A stretch of DNA of 64,000 nucleotides from Nitrosomonas nitrosa (lineage in GTDB: Bacteria > Pseudomonadota > Gammaproteobacteria > Burkholderiales > Nitrosomonadaceae), in the NCBI RefSeq assembly GCF_003051105.1, contig NZ_QAOO01000006.1:103991-167990 (forward strand). Direction: 5' to 3'. This document shows positions 63,469-64,000 of the stretch, in pieces. Under the pieces are notes generated by a model that saw nothing but the letters and a program-made list of their open reading frames with translations, had not been told where the DNA came from and did not search any database. The translations under genes were made by a program, and so were the position numbers. Position 1 is the stretch's first letter. Each line of letters begins with the position of its first letter.

Positions 63469-63930
63469 ATGAATGATATTGCTGCAGCATTTCATGAGTA
63501 CTTTGAGATTGTAACTGCTGATACGCCAGAATTGAGAAAAGAAGTTTTTAGCTTGCGATATCGAATACTCTGTGTAAAGGAATGTATATCAGGATTTGAA
63601 GCAGAAAAATATCCCGATGAATTGGAAAGGGATGAATATGATGATCATTCAATCCATCTGCTTTTAAAGCATAAAGCATCAGACTCATTTATAGGTACGG
63701 CACGTTTAATATTATCCGATATCTCTAGTAAGAATGGGAAGTTTCCTGTAGAGCTACATACGCAATTTTATCCAATGTACTCAAATATGAGTGTAGATCG
63801 GCAGCATACCGTTGAGATTTCCCGATTCGCGATCTTGAGCGATTTTTTTAGACGAAAAGATGATCTTAATTTGACGGTAGGCAAGGTAGCCAAACAACCT
63901 AACATCACGGTAAATTTGTTCTCCTCTTGA
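63469..63930 (+). CDS. PEP-CTERM/exosortase-associated acyltransferase (LuxI-like), apparently shortened
   Basis: The ATG at 63469 (MNDIAAAFHEYF) has an AAGGA site and gives 153 residues. The family resembles acyl-homoserine lactone synthases: EVFSLRYRILCVKECISGFE, then DDHSIHLLLKHKASDSFIGT and AR, later VEISRFAILSDFFRR. Members are usually about 230-260 residues. This one stops at TGA 63928 soon after PNITVNLFSS, where relatives continue. In the next frame LELIKATECVLS continues briefly, so a frameshift is possible. It may be inactive. Confidence 0.75.
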   Translation: MNDIAAAFHEYFEIVTADTPELRKEVFSLRYRILCVKECISGFEAEKYPDELERDEYDDHSIHLLLKHKASDSFIGTARLILSDISSKNGKFPVELHTQFYPMYSNMSVDRQHTVEISRFAILSDFFRRKDDLNLTVGKVAKQPNITVNLFSS

Positions 63931-64000
63931 GTTAATCAAAGCGACCGAGTGCGTGTTGAGTTAGAAGTCATACGAAGGTAGTCGAAGACCAGTCGGGTAT

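Noticed and set aside
1..64000. CRISPR arrays, rRNA genes, replication origin
   Set aside because: I saw no regularly spaced repeats, no rRNA sequence and no cluster of DnaA-box-like sites in reading the window.

Overview
The window looks like a chromosome segment of a betaproteobacterium, most likely a member of the Nitrosomonadaceae (Nitrosomonas-like). The grounds are the tmRNA tag ANDENYALAA, which is typical of Betaproteobacteria; the gene order lolB-ispE-tRNA(Gln)-prs-rplY-pth-ychF; and an exosortase A (XrtA/PEP-CTERM) gene set at the right end. The genus is an inference from gene content; nothing was searched.

Positions 1-7.4 kb are an accessory region. It holds small cargo modules: an orphan protein with a HEPN-like RNxxxH motif, a membrane protein paired with a membrane-anchored J-domain protein, an HNH nuclease, a VOC (glyoxalase-fold) protein and a GDCCVxC zinc-type mini-protein. 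Three decayed copies of the same piece of a phage Mu gpF-like head gene lie between them, and degenerate 65-bp repeats flank the VOC gene. Positions 7.4-19.6 kb are mostly housekeeping: a KamA-family radical SAM enzyme, DUF167-yggT-proC, a DUF2905 protein, mutM, a four-gene Gld-type ABC system with a DUF4340 protein, an OmpA-like protein, and mtaD-ubiG-gph.

Positions 19.6-22.7 kb start with ssrA (tmRNA) and continue as a small, decayed defence or toxin-antitoxin island. It contains a frameshifted TIR-domain remnant, an intact MntA-HepT pair, and a HigB/HigA-like pair in which both genes carry internal deletions. A 164-bp diverged direct repeat brackets it, and the first copy begins at the very 3' end of the tmRNA.

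Positions 22.7-37.7 kb form a long co-directional cluster: a large TonB-dependent receptor, then a compact secretion machine related to type II secretion and type IV pili (pseudopilin, GspF, GspE, PilM/N/O/P-like proteins, a secretin lipoprotein with TPR and cohesin-like additions, two more pseudopilins and one pseudopilin-like protein without Glu5), ending with a TPR lipoprotein. It lacks most accessory Gsp genes. This is the best candidate for an under-described system in the window.

Positions 37.7-52 kb carry two envelope proteins (one Slp-like), minCDE, then lolB-ispE-tRNA(Gln)-prs-rplY-pth-ychF, a DUF2490 protein, an ABC exporter, dapF flanked by two copies of a 40-bp repeat, and tRNA-Val(CAC). 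From 52 kb to the end lies a trypsin-like protease followed by the XrtA-associated locus: a sugar transferase, PrsK/PrsR, an acyl-CoA ligase, a PLP decarboxylase, an asparagine-synthetase-like protein without the usual Cys2, and a LuxI-like acyltransferase that stops early near the window end. Together these genes would regulate and build the exopolysaccharide linked to PEP-CTERM protein sorting; the exosortase itself is not in the window.
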